Source: Klebsiella pneumoniae (lineage in GTDB: Bacteria > Myxococcota_A > UBA796 > GCA-2862545). Taken from it: 34,362 nt of DNA. Shown here piece after piece: positions 1 to 7,207 of the stretch. The notes beneath the pieces are model-generated. The model did no database searches, had not been told where the DNA came from, and worked only from the letters and a program-made list of their open reading frames with translations. A program made the translations under genes and the position numbers. The stretch lies in NCBI GenBank assembly GCA_945861065.1, contig CAMASI010000055.1:1-34362 (forward strand), written 5' to 3'. Each line of letters starts with the position of its first letter. Within the stretch, counting starts at the first letter, position 1.

Positions 1-202
1 GTGAGGCCGCCGCCGGACGAGGAACGGGGTGCAACCCGAGGGAAGGCGTGCTTGACGCACTCCGACCGAGGGTGGGGTCCCCGTGACGAAGTCCCGCGGA
101 TGGCATCGCCTCCCGCAGCAGGTGCGCAATCTCCGACAGGCTGCTAGCCGCATCAACCTGCTCGGACGCCGCTCTAGAGCCATCCCCCGAGCCGCTCTGG
201 GC
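1..202. other. Left-edge segment without an assigned gene
   Basis: The 202 bases downstream of the OmpA-type lipoprotein contain one arm of the dispersed inverted-repeat element (150-176) and otherwise no gene I can assign. On the minus strand two frames stay open from about position 200 to the window edge: one continues the OmpA frame past its TAG stop, and the other could begin with an ATG at 183. Either could be the start of a gene that lies outside the window, but neither shows a recognisable domain or a convincing ribosome binding site, so no coding region is called. Confidence 0.4.
150..176. repeat. Single arm of dispersed inverted-repeat element
   Basis: This 27-bp stretch is nearly the same as the right arm of the complete element at 4190-4315. 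It contains GCATCAACCTGCTCGGACG and ends in CCGCTCTA. No matching left arm was found between position 1 and 150, so the partner is lost, diverged or outside the window. It lies about 27 bp past the stop codon of the OmpA-type lipoprotein gene. Confidence 0.6.
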
Positions 203-1447
203 CTACTTCAGGATGTGGAACTCGACGCGTCGATTGACGGTCCTGCCTGCCACAGTCCGGTTCGTATCGATCGGGCGCGTTTCGCCGAGGCCAACCGCTG
301 CGATTCGGTCCGAGGAAACGCCCTTCCGGAGCAAGTAGTCTCGAACCGACTCGGCCCGGGCCCTGGACAGGTCGAAGTTGGCGTCCTCACTGCCTTCACT
401 GTCGGTGTGGCCTTCGATGCGCAGTCTCATTTTCGGGGCGTCGATCAGCACGCGCAACACGTCGTCGAGCACAACAAAGCTGTCCGGCAACACCCGCGCG
501 CTTCCCGTTTCAAAGTTAATGACCTGTTTGATCTCAACTTGCTCATTCGTCACGACCACAAGCTGCGGCGGCGTGTCGGGGCACCCGTCGGCATCTAGGT
601 ACTCGTTTCTGGTCTCTTTTTCGGCCGGGCACGCATCATTGTTGTCGGAAACGCCGTCCTGATCGGTGTCGAGCGCCGGGCACCCGTCATGGTCCCGATC
701 ACCGGGCTGGTCGCGACAGGCATCGAATTGGTCCGGAATGCCGTCGAGATCGTTGTCCGGATCCGGGCAACCATCGTCGTCCGCCCACAAGTCGGCGTCC
801 TCCGCCGCCATCGGGCAAGCGTCGCGGAAATCCGCAACGCCATCGCTGTCATTGTCGCCATCGAAGCAGCCGTCGGTGTCGCGGTACCCATCGAGGTCCT
901 CGGGCTCATCGGGGCAGGCATCCACCGCATCGATGATGAGGTCGCCATCGCGATCGAGGCTCGTCTCGGGACACCCATCGCCGTCATTGTCACCGTCGAT
1001 ATCTTCTTTGACGTCCGGGCACGCATCTTCGTAGTTGGGAACCTGATCACCGTCTTCGTCGCCAGTCGGGTCCACCTCTCTGCAGCCGTCGTCGTCTTCG
1101 TTGCCGTCAAGGTCTTCCTTCTCGTTCGGACATTCGTCCACGACGTCGGCCACCGTGTCTTGGTCGCGGTCAGCACCGCCACACGGGGTGGAGACCTCAA
1201 GGGCGGCGAGTGCGTATTGTTGAGCCTCCTGGACGTGCTCCCAAGCGCGCTCCAAATCTCCTTCGTACAGCTCAATCCTGGTGAAATCGATGGCAGATTC
1301 CGCGTTCGCAAGCTGCACCGGAGCACAGAGCGGCGCGTAGACCTTTTGAGCCAAAGCGAGCGTGCGCACCGTTTCGTCAAAAGACTGCTGAACCACATCT
1401 GGGGTCACACAGGCGATGAGGGCGAACATCGGGAAAAGTCGCGTCAT
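203..1447 (-). CDS. OmpA-family lipoprotein with thrombospondin type 3 repeats
   Basis: A 414-residue envelope protein. Residues 1-13 form a short lipoprotein signal with the lipobox LIAC (Cys13). Residues about 20-85 look helical. Residues about 92-300 are Asp-rich calcium-binding thrombospondin type 3 repeats (DxDxDG units, each followed by ACP, GCP or similar Cys-Pro turns). Residues about 305-414 form an OmpA C-terminal peptidoglycan-binding domain, with INFETGSA, the GHTDSEG segment and the LSRARAESV helix. Such proteins usually tether the outer membrane to peptidoglycan. The start ATG overlaps the stop of the upstream lipoprotein gene by four bases (1444-1447, ATGA), so the two are probably translated together. 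Family assignment is secure; the precise role is inferred. Confidence 0.93.
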   Translation of the reverse strand: MTRLFPMFALIACVTPDVVQQSFDETVRTLALAQKVYAPLCAPVQLANAESAIDFTRIELYEGDLERAWEHVQEAQQYALAALEVSTPCGGADRDQDTVADVVDECPNEKEDLDGNEDDDGCREVDPTGDEDGDQVPNYEDACPDVKEDIDGDNDGDGCPETSLDRDGDLIIDAVDACPDEPEDLDGYRDTDGCFDGDNDSDGVADFRDACPMAAEDADLWADDDGCPDPDNDLDGIPDQFDACRDQPGDRDHDGCPALDTDQDGVSDNNDACPAEKETRNEYLDADGCPDTPPQLVVVTNEQVEIKQVINFETGSARVLPDSFVVLDDVLRVLIDAPKMRLRIEGHTDSEGSEDANFDLSRARAESVRDYLLRKGVSSDRIAAVGLGETRPIDTNRTVAGRTVNRRVEFHILK

Positions 1448-1884
1448 TTCGGCCCGTCCACCTCGATTTCCCCTTCCTCTGCCGGCGTATCAAAGTCCTC
1501 AATGCCGTCATCGGGCACGTCGATCACCGGCGCCTCGTCGGTAACGGCAGGGGCGACGACGTCGGTGGGGACGGAATCGATCTCCACCGTTCGCTGACTC
1601 TGCAACGCAATCACGGCCTTGTCCGACCACTCCGCGGACGCGCGGGCGAGGGCATCGGCCACCCGGTACTCCGAACCTGCTGCTTCTTCGCGCGCTTTCT
1701 CGAGGTACCGTTGAGCGAGCGTGTACTCATACTGGGACCGTTCCGCGGCCCCCTGTTCACGCGCCTGCCCCAGGCGACTCTCCGCACCCACGATCTGCAC
1801 GCCTGCTTTGGCAGCCGTACAAGACGTCAGCGCCACCATCAACAGCATCGCAGAGCGGTAACCGAGCTGCCGCATCGTTCCCAT
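1444..1884 (-). CDS. DUF4398-like alpha-helical lipoprotein
   Basis: A small exported protein of about 143-146 residues. The N-terminus reads MRQLGYRSAMLLMVALTSC, a basic and hydrophobic signal ending in a lipobox (ALTSC). The mature part has an Ala/Glu-rich helical segment (residues about 30-95) of the type annotated as DUF4398, often found beside OmpA-like lipoproteins, and an acidic Pro/Asp/Glu-rich tail. ATG at 1884 or 1875 are both possible: an AAGGGA motif abuts the first and is better spaced for the second. A longer open frame reaching 2163 is rejected because it would run through the divergent methyltransferase gene and bury the signal peptide. It overlaps the OmpA gene by ATGA. Confidence 0.8.
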   Translation of the reverse strand: MGTMRQLGYRSAMLLMVALTSCTAAKAGVQIVGAESRLGQAREQGAAERSQYEYTLAQRYLEKAREEAAGSEYRVADALARASAEWSDKAVIALQSQRTVEIDSVPTDVVAPAVTDEAPVIDVPDDGIEDFDTPAEEGEIEVDGPK

Positions 1885-1909
1885 TCCCTTGCCCCGGAGA
1901 CGGGGTATC

Positions 1910-2710
1910 ATGCGCCAGGGGCCGCGCGTGGACGAGCAGCGACTACCTATCGCCTGTCGCTGGAGCCTTCGGGCCCTTGGGTCTGTGGAGCCAGGATCGT
2001 CACCTTCGCCCCGAGATCCGGTGTCGGCTTGGCTACTGAAGCAACGCCCGGCGCTGGCGCCGCAGTTCGCAGCGCCCTCCATCTTGACGATGGTGCGGGT
2101 CCGCTCTGTCTGGTTCGACGAAAGAATCGCCGAGTTTCTGTCAGGGCCGGGAACGGTCGTCACGGTCGGATCCGGCCTGGACTCCCGGTGGAGTCGTCTG
2201 CCTCACGCCGCAGAACGTTTCGTGGAGGTAGAAGAACCCTCGCTCATCGAGTTCAAGTCGTCCCTATTCGAGGGCTCAATGTTCTCGGAAGTGTGGAAGC
2301 GGGTCCGTTCCATCTCTGCGGCGGAGGCGGATTGGCCCGGTGCGCCCGTGGACGGACCCGTCATCGTCGCGTTGGAGGGCGTGTCTACCAGGCTTGGAGG
2401 TCGCGGACTTCGTGTGTTGTTGGGGCGCCTGAGGCGTTCCTACCCCGACGCCGCCTTGCTCGTGGACGTCCCGGGGTTCCTCACGTCCACGACAGGTTCC
2501 AGTGTTGGCGGCGCCCAATGGGAGCCGTTCGGCAGTCAAGGCGCAGCCCACCTCAGTCACGCGGAGATTCGCGCGCTCGGTCTGGAGATCCACGAGGACC
2601 AGACCTTGGTGGGCAGACCCGATTTGCGACTCGCCTTCAACGGTACACGATGTCCGGGCATGGAGCCGCTTCGTTTGTTGTCGCTGCGTCCGGCGAGGCT
2701 TGAGGCGTAG
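1910..2710 (+). CDS. Leucine carboxyl methyltransferase (LCM/TcmP-like) family protein
   Basis: A 266-residue protein matching the class I SAM-dependent methyltransferases of the PPM1/LCM/TcmP family (PF04072). The family signature is visible: an Arg-rich helix with an Asp (RSVWFDERIAEFL), the glycine-rich SAM loop VVTVGSGLDSRWSRL, and the acidic FVEVEEPSLIEFK segment that normally binds the SAM ribose. Members methylate carboxylates or hydroxyls of small molecules, so the substrate here is unknown. I prefer ATG 1910 to the in-frame TTG 1889 since it lies after a GGGG-containing stretch. The gene is divergent from the DUF4398-like lipoprotein gene with about 25 bp between starts. Confidence 0.75.
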   Translation: MRQGPRVDEQRLPIACRWSLRALGSVEPGSSPSPRDPVSAWLLKQRPALAPQFAAPSILTMVRVRSVWFDERIAEFLSGPGTVVTVGSGLDSRWSRLPHAAERFVEVEEPSLIEFKSSLFEGSMFSEVWKRVRSISAAEADWPGAPVDGPVIVALEGVSTRLGGRGLRVLLGRLRRSYPDAALLVDVPGFLTSTTGSSVGGAQWEPFGSQGAAHLSHAEIRALGLEIHEDQTLVGRPDLRLAFNGTRCPGMEPLRLLSLRPARLEA

Positions 2711-3478
2711 GCTGGGCCGTTTTTTCCCGCGATGCGGGCGTTATCTACGTCGTCAACGGTCCTATCCTGGCTGAAGCGGACCTTGAAGATTCGTCAGCGA
2801 GCCTGCGCGGGGTAGACAGTGGCGGACATGCGGGCTTGTCTACGGTGGGCAGGAGACATGAACGCTGATGGCTTCGACGACGTTGTGACCGGCGTTTCTT
2901 TCGCCAACGTCGAGTCCACAGATACCCGGGCTGGTTTCGCCTATATTCTGTTCGGACCCTTTGTTGGGGAGGAGGGCCTTGCGGATGCCGACGGGATCTG
3001 GAAGGACGAAGCGGAAGGCGACGCCGGTCGCGTGGTCGCCGCAGACGACGTGACCGGAGACGGCGTGTCCGATGTGATCGTCGGAGCCTGGAGGAGCAGT
3101 GCCTACCAAATACAGGGGGGCGCGTTTATGTCGTGGAAGGACCCGCCACACGCGTCAATGACTTGGGCGACGCTAGCGCCCGCATTTACGCCGATGTGGA
3201 TGTTCTTCTCTGAGGCCGTCGTACCTTCGGCGGAGGCCGGTGACAAGGAGCGTTTTGGGTTCGCAACAAGCGGCACAGACGTGGACGGCGATGGTTTCTC
3301 AGACCTGCTCGTCGGCGCCCCGTGGGTCGAACGTTTCGGCGCATACGCGGGTGCGGTGTACGTGTTCTACGGCCCCGTTTCGGGCAGCCTGGACACCAAG
3401 GACGCCGGCGCTTGGTGGTACGGAGATGACGTGTGGTTTTCGGGGTGGGTCGATGTCGTCGCTGGCGTGGGTTTGTAG
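2703..3478 (+). pseudogene. Decayed FG-GAP (integrin alpha-like) repeat protein
   Basis: FG-GAP blade sequence is readable across this region but in two frames. In one frame positions 2703-2868 encode GVIYVVNGPI followed by LEDSSASLRGVDSGGHAG and STVG, then meet a TGA. The frame starting at 2819 then gives AGDMNADGFDDVVTG and further blades (DVTGDGVSDVIVGA; DVDGDGFSDLLVGAPW), ending at TAG 3476-3478 inside what should be another blade. The natural join STVG-AGDMNADG needs a frameshift near 2850. No signal peptide or intact N-terminus is present, and a start ATG at 2828 in the second frame is not credible. This is a remnant of a secreted beta-propeller protein. A sequencing indel could explain the frameshift but not the missing ends. 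Confidence 0.75.
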
Positions 3479-3485
3479 CAACCAG

Positions 3486-3498
3486 CCTGCTCGGACGC
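3486..3498. repeat. Fragment matching the inverted-repeat element arm
   Basis: The 13 bases CCTGCTCGGACGC are identical to bases 157-169 in the arm at the window start. They lie just after the decayed FG-GAP gene and directly next to the stop codon of plsY (3500-3502). This may be a remnant of the dispersed element; a chance match cannot be excluded at this length. Confidence 0.35.
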
Positions 3499-3499
3499 T

Positions 3500-4180
3500 T
3501 CAAAACCCGTCTGCTTTCGCTCCCTCTCCTCCCGGCCCCTGGGCAAGCGCCTCATCGGCGGTGAGCGGCACAGCGCGCCCAGGCCGCACAGGCGCCAACA
3601 CCGCCGCTTCTTCGCCCCGAACAAGGCGCCTGATGTTGGAAATGTGATTGATGACGACGCCAAGCCCCAGCAGGCTCACGAGCACGAGGATGTCGGTGTG
3701 GAAGAGAGCCGCGGCCACCACCAGTGCGACAGCGCTCGATAACGACGCCACGGAGCTGCGGCCCGTCACCGCAACGACCACGGCCCACACAAAAAGCCCG
3801 AACAGACCCACCCAAGGCGACGTCGCCAGCACGACTCCCCCACTCGTGGCCACGCCTTTCCCACCGCGAAACTCCAGGTACACGGGCCAGCAATGACCCG
3901 CAAACGCGGTGAGTCCGACCACCGTCCACCAAGAAGCGGTGCTGTCTGGCCACAACAAGCGCGCCAGCAACACCGGAACCAGCCCTTTCACCAAATCCAA
4001 GACCATCGCGAGCGCGCCCAACCGCCATCCGGCCACGCGCAACACGTTGGTCGCGCCGGTGTTGCCAGATCCCTCATCGCGTAAATCGACGCCCGGACCC
4101 CACAGCGTCGCCACGACCAACCCGAACGGTACAGCCGCCAGCAACCAAGTCAGCAGAAGAAAGGCGCCAAGTGCCGCCAT
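3500..4180 (-). CDS. plsY: Acyl-phosphate:glycerol-3-phosphate acyltransferase PlsY
   Basis: A 226-residue integral membrane enzyme that transfers an acyl group from acyl-phosphate to glycerol-3-phosphate to give lysophosphatidate, the first step of membrane phospholipid synthesis. The PlsY motifs are clear: GSGNTGATNVLR at residues 37-48, a GH at 95-96 and FRGGKGVATSGG at 104-115. Several hydrophobic segments are interspersed. The C-terminal tail from about residue 190 is hydrophilic and slightly longer than usual. The ATG at 4180 is preceded by AAGGGA (4185-4190 on the opposite strand), a good ribosome binding site whose outer base coincides with the end of the inverted-repeat element at 4190. 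Confidence 0.95.
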   Translation of the reverse strand: MAALGAFLLLTWLLAAVPFGLVVATLWGPGVDLRDEGSGNTGATNVLRVAGWRLGALAMVLDLVKGLVPVLLARLLWPDSTASWWTVVGLTAFAGHCWPVYLEFRGGKGVATSGGVVLATSPWVGLFGLFVWAVVVAVTGRSSVASLSSAVALVVAAALFHTDILVLVSLLGLGVVINHISNIRRLVRGEEAAVLAPVRPGRAVPLTADEALAQGPGGEGAKADGF

Positions 4181-4189
4181 GTTTTCCCT

Positions 4190-4315
4190 TAGAGCGGCGT
4201 CCGAGCCGGTTGAGGCAAGGAGCGGAGTCGAGCACCGAAGGGAGCGGGCTGCATCGCCCGTGACCGAGGAGCGCAGGCCCGCGACACCGCATCAACCCGC
4301 TCGGTCACCGCTCTA
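4190..4315. repeat. 126-bp element with 27-bp imperfect terminal inverted repeats
   Basis: The left arm (4190-4216) begins TAGAGCGGCGTCCGAGC and continues GGTTGAGGC. The right arm (4289-4315) read on the opposite strand begins TAGAGCGGTGACCGAGCG and continues GGTTGATGC. About 22 of 27 positions agree. The 72-bp middle is GC-rich with no convincing coding sequence. The element lies between two co-oriented genes: its right arm carries the TAG stop of the CAP-like gene (4313-4315) and its left end touches the plsY ribosome binding site. It looks like a MITE or a REP-type palindromic unit and carries no transposase. Related arms occur at 150-176, 3486-3498 and perhaps 30828-30844. Confidence 0.7.
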
Positions 4316-5428
4316 GTCCCGAAACGCACGTCTTACACTCGACCGACGATAGGTTGTCCCCGTGGGCGTCGTCGTTGGCGTCGTCGTCGTTGGCGTCGTC
4401 GTGGGGGCCGTCCCCGACGGTAACGTGCCACTCGCACCCGCCGTGAGCCCGAAATTATCACAGGTATCCTCAGCGACCGGACGAATCGCAGTAGTGGTCC
4501 CCGTCTTGAACGTCGTGTGGATATTGTGCCGTTCGCCGCTGTACTCGATTTCACCATCAAAGGTGTATTCGGTGTTCGGCTCCAGCGGAAAGCGCGGAAT
4601 GACTGCAAGGGAAGACGACAGTAGCGAGCCATCGCCCGGTTGAACCCGGGTCAACTGGACGGCAGCGCCGTCGGCGCCATGCAACGCCGCGAGTACCCAC
4701 GACAATCCATACGGGTCGGCACCCAACTCGGCAAATCCCGAATCCGCATCGTCGCCCAATACGATAGAAATAGGAATGCCAACGTCGGTGAGGTCGAACG
4801 GATTGAGAATGTCAGCGGGTACGGACACGGGTACGTCCTGCTGGCCATCCGCGGGCCACACCACGGGGAATCCCACGGTTTCCGCCCTGGGTACCGTGTA
4901 CCACAGCGTCAAATAGCCAAACGACACGTCGGGCCCGAATCCGGTCGGTATGTTTCCATGAACATAACCCCCCGCCAACCAATCCGACTGGAGGTAGATC
5001 TCGCGCGAGACGACATCCTGGAAAAAATAATCCACACGCCGTACGCTGTCCTGAAAACAATCGACGGTGACAAAGTCCCACAGCGCGAAATTCTCGGGAT
5101 CATAGCCGTACCCAACCGCGTCGGAACGCTCCAACACCGTGGCCCCAGTGAACCCGAGGTAGTTGGGATTCTCCTGGAGGTCCAACACCTGGTCGAAACG
5201 GAGCGCGTTCTGCTCCACGTACGCCCGGTGGTTGTTGGAGGCCTCCTGGACCTTCTTCACAAACTTGGCGTCTGTCAGACCGACAACGCCTCGGTAGCAG
5301 CTCAGGCGTGAAAAGGCCGCGGCCTCATCGGCGCCGACAGTGCCGAACGGCGGGTCCGCAGCCTCAGGACAGGCTGCCTCGACGGAGAGCGGGAGTGAAC
5401 AAGCAGCGGACAGCACGATCAGCAGCAT
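4313..5428 (-). CDS. Secreted CAP-like domain protein with Thr-rich tail
   Basis: A 371-residue exported protein. Residues 1-18 are a hydrophobic signal ending LSVEA, or a lipoprotein signal at Cys10. Residues about 45-180 resemble a divergent CAP/SCP-PR1 domain as seen in myxobacterial secreted proteins: a helix with NNHRAYVEQN, then FTGATVLERSDAVGYGY and later WLAGGYVHG. A PVVWPADGQQDVPVSV segment follows, then a beta-rich Ig-like part with EPNTEYTF. The end is a Thr/Pro-rich stretch (residues about 335-358) followed by an Arg-rich end, YRRSSVRRAFRD. The stop codon lies in the inverted-repeat element, so the last residues may have been altered by its insertion. The CAP assignment is tentative. 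Confidence 0.75.
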   Translation of the reverse strand: MLLIVLSAACSLPLSVEAACPEAADPPFGTVGADEAAAFSRLSCYRGVVGLTDAKFVKKVQEASNNHRAYVEQNALRFDQVLDLQENPNYLGFTGATVLERSDAVGYGYDPENFALWDFVTVDCFQDSVRRVDYFFQDVVSREIYLQSDWLAGGYVHGNIPTGFGPDVSFGYLTLWYTVPRAETVGFPVVWPADGQQDVPVSVPADILNPFDLTDVGIPISIVLGDDADSGFAELGADPYGLSWVLAALHGADGAAVQLTRVQPGDGSLLSSSLAVIPRFPLEPNTEYTFDGEIEYSGERHNIHTTFKTGTTTAIRPVAEDTCDNFGLTAGASGTLPSGTAPTTTPTTTTPTTTPTGTTYRRSSVRRAFRD

Positions 5429-5462
5429 AGTCCGGTGGTATCACGATGCAGGTGGGCCGCCG

Positions 5463-6353
5463 CTACGGCACCTCTTGCAACGCCGCGCGGTCAAGTTCTT
5501 GCTGCCCATCCCGGCTGTACGCGCAAGCAAGGTCCGGGTTGGCAATCAACAAGCCCAAATGGCGCTGATCGACGACCTCGGAGGAGGCACTGGGAACTTC
5601 GCCTTGCCCGCGTCTCAGCGTCGCGAGGCCCTTTTGGACCAACGCGTCATCGCTCGTGCTTTGGCCGAGGCAAATCTGCGAGACGCCCAGCTCCTTGAGG
5701 TTTCGGATGCGATGCGGGGAACAAGCGACCGCGCGTTCTCCGTACGAAACGGCTTTCACCTTGTCGCCACGGGTGCCCGCAATCATCTGTACGACGAACC
5801 AGTCCGGCACGATCCGGTAGTAGATCGACAGCGCCTGGTAAACGTCGCATGGAATCTCCTCCTCGCCGCCGATGCTCCGGTAGCGGAGGCCGCTGGCCGC
5901 CGCTGCGAGCCAGTCCGATTCTACCCGCTTCGCCAAGAACAAGCTCGACAACACCCCTCGCGTGGTGCCGTAGCGCCCGATCGCTATTCCACGCGCAAAG
6001 AGCAAATGGGGGTCACCCGGTCGGGTCACGAGCGCGGCCTCCACAGCGTCCCACATCTCCTTGTACCAAGAAAGTTTGTCCATCCCGGCATCGGTTCGTT
6101 CGAAGTCTTCCCCGATCTCGTAGTACGCACGGGCCAAATGCCAGGCGAGGTCCGTATCCGCGGGATTGGCGGCCTGGCGCGCTCGCACCACGCCGAGCAC
6201 TTCGCGGTAGCGGCGCTGGTGGTACATCACCTCCAAGTCCCAATTGGGCGTCTCCGGAGACACCACTGCGTCGGCGAGCACCGCTGGGACGTCACCGACT
6301 GGGCCAGTTGGGTCCGCCCCCAACCACAACAACCAAGACCACGACCACAACAT
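5463..6353 (-). CDS. Exported TPR-type repeat protein
   Basis: A 296-residue protein with an N-terminal Trp/Leu-rich hydrophobic segment (MLWSWSWLLWLGA) that serves as signal peptide. The rest is alpha-helical with tetratricopeptide-like pairs: VMYHQRRYREVLGVVRARQ and DTDLAWHLARAYYEIGEDF are a clear TPR unit, followed by a conserved-looking core with GRYGTTRGVLSSLFLAK. This resembles exported TPR proteins found in myxobacteria and in regulator-of-microtubule-dynamics-like families. Partner and function are unknown. It lies 34 bp upstream of the CAP-like gene in the same direction, so an operon with the CAP-like gene and plsY is possible. It is divergent from the lipoprotein gene at 6411. Confidence 0.78.
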   Translation of the reverse strand: MLWSWSWLLWLGADPTGPVGDVPAVLADAVVSPETPNWDLEVMYHQRRYREVLGVVRARQAANPADTDLAWHLARAYYEIGEDFERTDAGMDKLSWYKEMWDAVEAALVTRPGDPHLLFARGIAIGRYGTTRGVLSSLFLAKRVESDWLAAAASGLRYRSIGGEEEIPCDVYQALSIYYRIVPDWFVVQMIAGTRGDKVKAVSYGERAVACSPHRIRNLKELGVSQICLGQSTSDDALVQKGLATLRRGQGEVPSASSEVVDQRHLGLLIANPDLACAYSRDGQQELDRAALQEVP

Positions 6354-6410
6354 GGGCTTGAATTACCTCCTTGAGGACGCAGTCGCCAACAAAGTTAGGG
6401 GCCAGTAAGC

Positions 6411-7181
6411 ATGCTTGCCCTGATCATCGTGACCGCCTGCTGGGGCCCGGACCCCAGGCACCCACCGAAACGAACCGAAGCCATCGGTGAGGATGCCGCT
6501 TGGGCGCTCGTACGTCAGATGATGACGGATCCGAAATCGTGCTTCCGACAACGTCCGGCCTACTGCATCACCGACGTCGCGTACACCGATGCCTTTGTGC
6601 AACATGAGTTGGATCGCGCCTTTGACGGCCTGATGCCGTTGGAGCAGCGGCAGGTCACCCAGCTTGGGCTCTCAGCGCGACGCACACTTTTGGCCGACCT
6701 GCTAGAAGACAGCCGGCACCGCGTTTCCCAGCGAATCACCGAAAATTACAACAACCCAACGCCCAAGACCGCGGGCACGGTCACACGATTCTGGATGGGG
6801 CTACCGCCGGGGGATCTGATTCGTACGCCGTCGGGTCTGCATCTCGCGACCGATCTCACGGACCGCGGCGAATGGGCGACGACCGAGATCGCGCGTACCT
6901 TCGATCGTTTCGCTTCGAGTCCGAGCGACACCCTTCGCCTTCAGGTGGAAGTCCCGATCGAGGGTACCAACGGCTACCGCCTCATGGAAATCGCCTGGAC
7001 GAGATCCGAAGCTCGAATCGACGTGTGGGACAAGGCTGACGCAACGCAGGGTTGGACCGTTCCGGTAGGGGCGGAAGGCTTGGCCCCCTACCTTACGGGC
7101 GCAAAGTCGCTGCACACCTCTTCGTTGAGACGCTGCCCGACCGCCGCCTACGGCGCGCCGCCGACCTGCCCGCCGCTGTGA
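6411..7181 (+). CDS. Hypothetical lipoprotein
   Basis: A 256-residue protein not recognised as a known family. The N-terminus MLALIIVTAC is a very short lipoprotein signal with the lipobox VTAC (Cys10). The N-terminal third is helical and charged and contains two Cys residues (SCFRQRPAYC) that could pair. The middle contains PPGDLIRTPSGLHLATDL, and residues about 145-215 look beta-rich. The C-terminus is Pro/Cys-containing. The start ATG is preceded by an AGGGG motif about eight bases upstream. It is divergent from the TPR gene (57 bp apart) and convergent with the kinase gene. Confidence 0.7.
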   Translation: MLALIIVTACWGPDPRHPPKRTEAIGEDAAWALVRQMMTDPKSCFRQRPAYCITDVAYTDAFVQHELDRAFDGLMPLEQRQVTQLGLSARRTLLADLLEDSRHRVSQRITENYNNPTPKTAGTVTRFWMGLPPGDLIRTPSGLHLATDLTDRGEWATTEIARTFDRFASSPSDTLRLQVEVPIEGTNGYRLMEIAWTRSEARIDVWDKADATQGWTVPVGAEGLAPYLTGAKSLHTSSLRRCPTAAYGAPPTCPPL

Positions 7182-7207
7182 GCATCGCGTGACACTGCGG
7201 CGTCCAT

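Noticed and set aside
4362-4420. GTC-rich simple repeat as a structural element
   Set aside because: It is explained as the coding sequence of the Thr/Pro-rich tail of the CAP-like protein.
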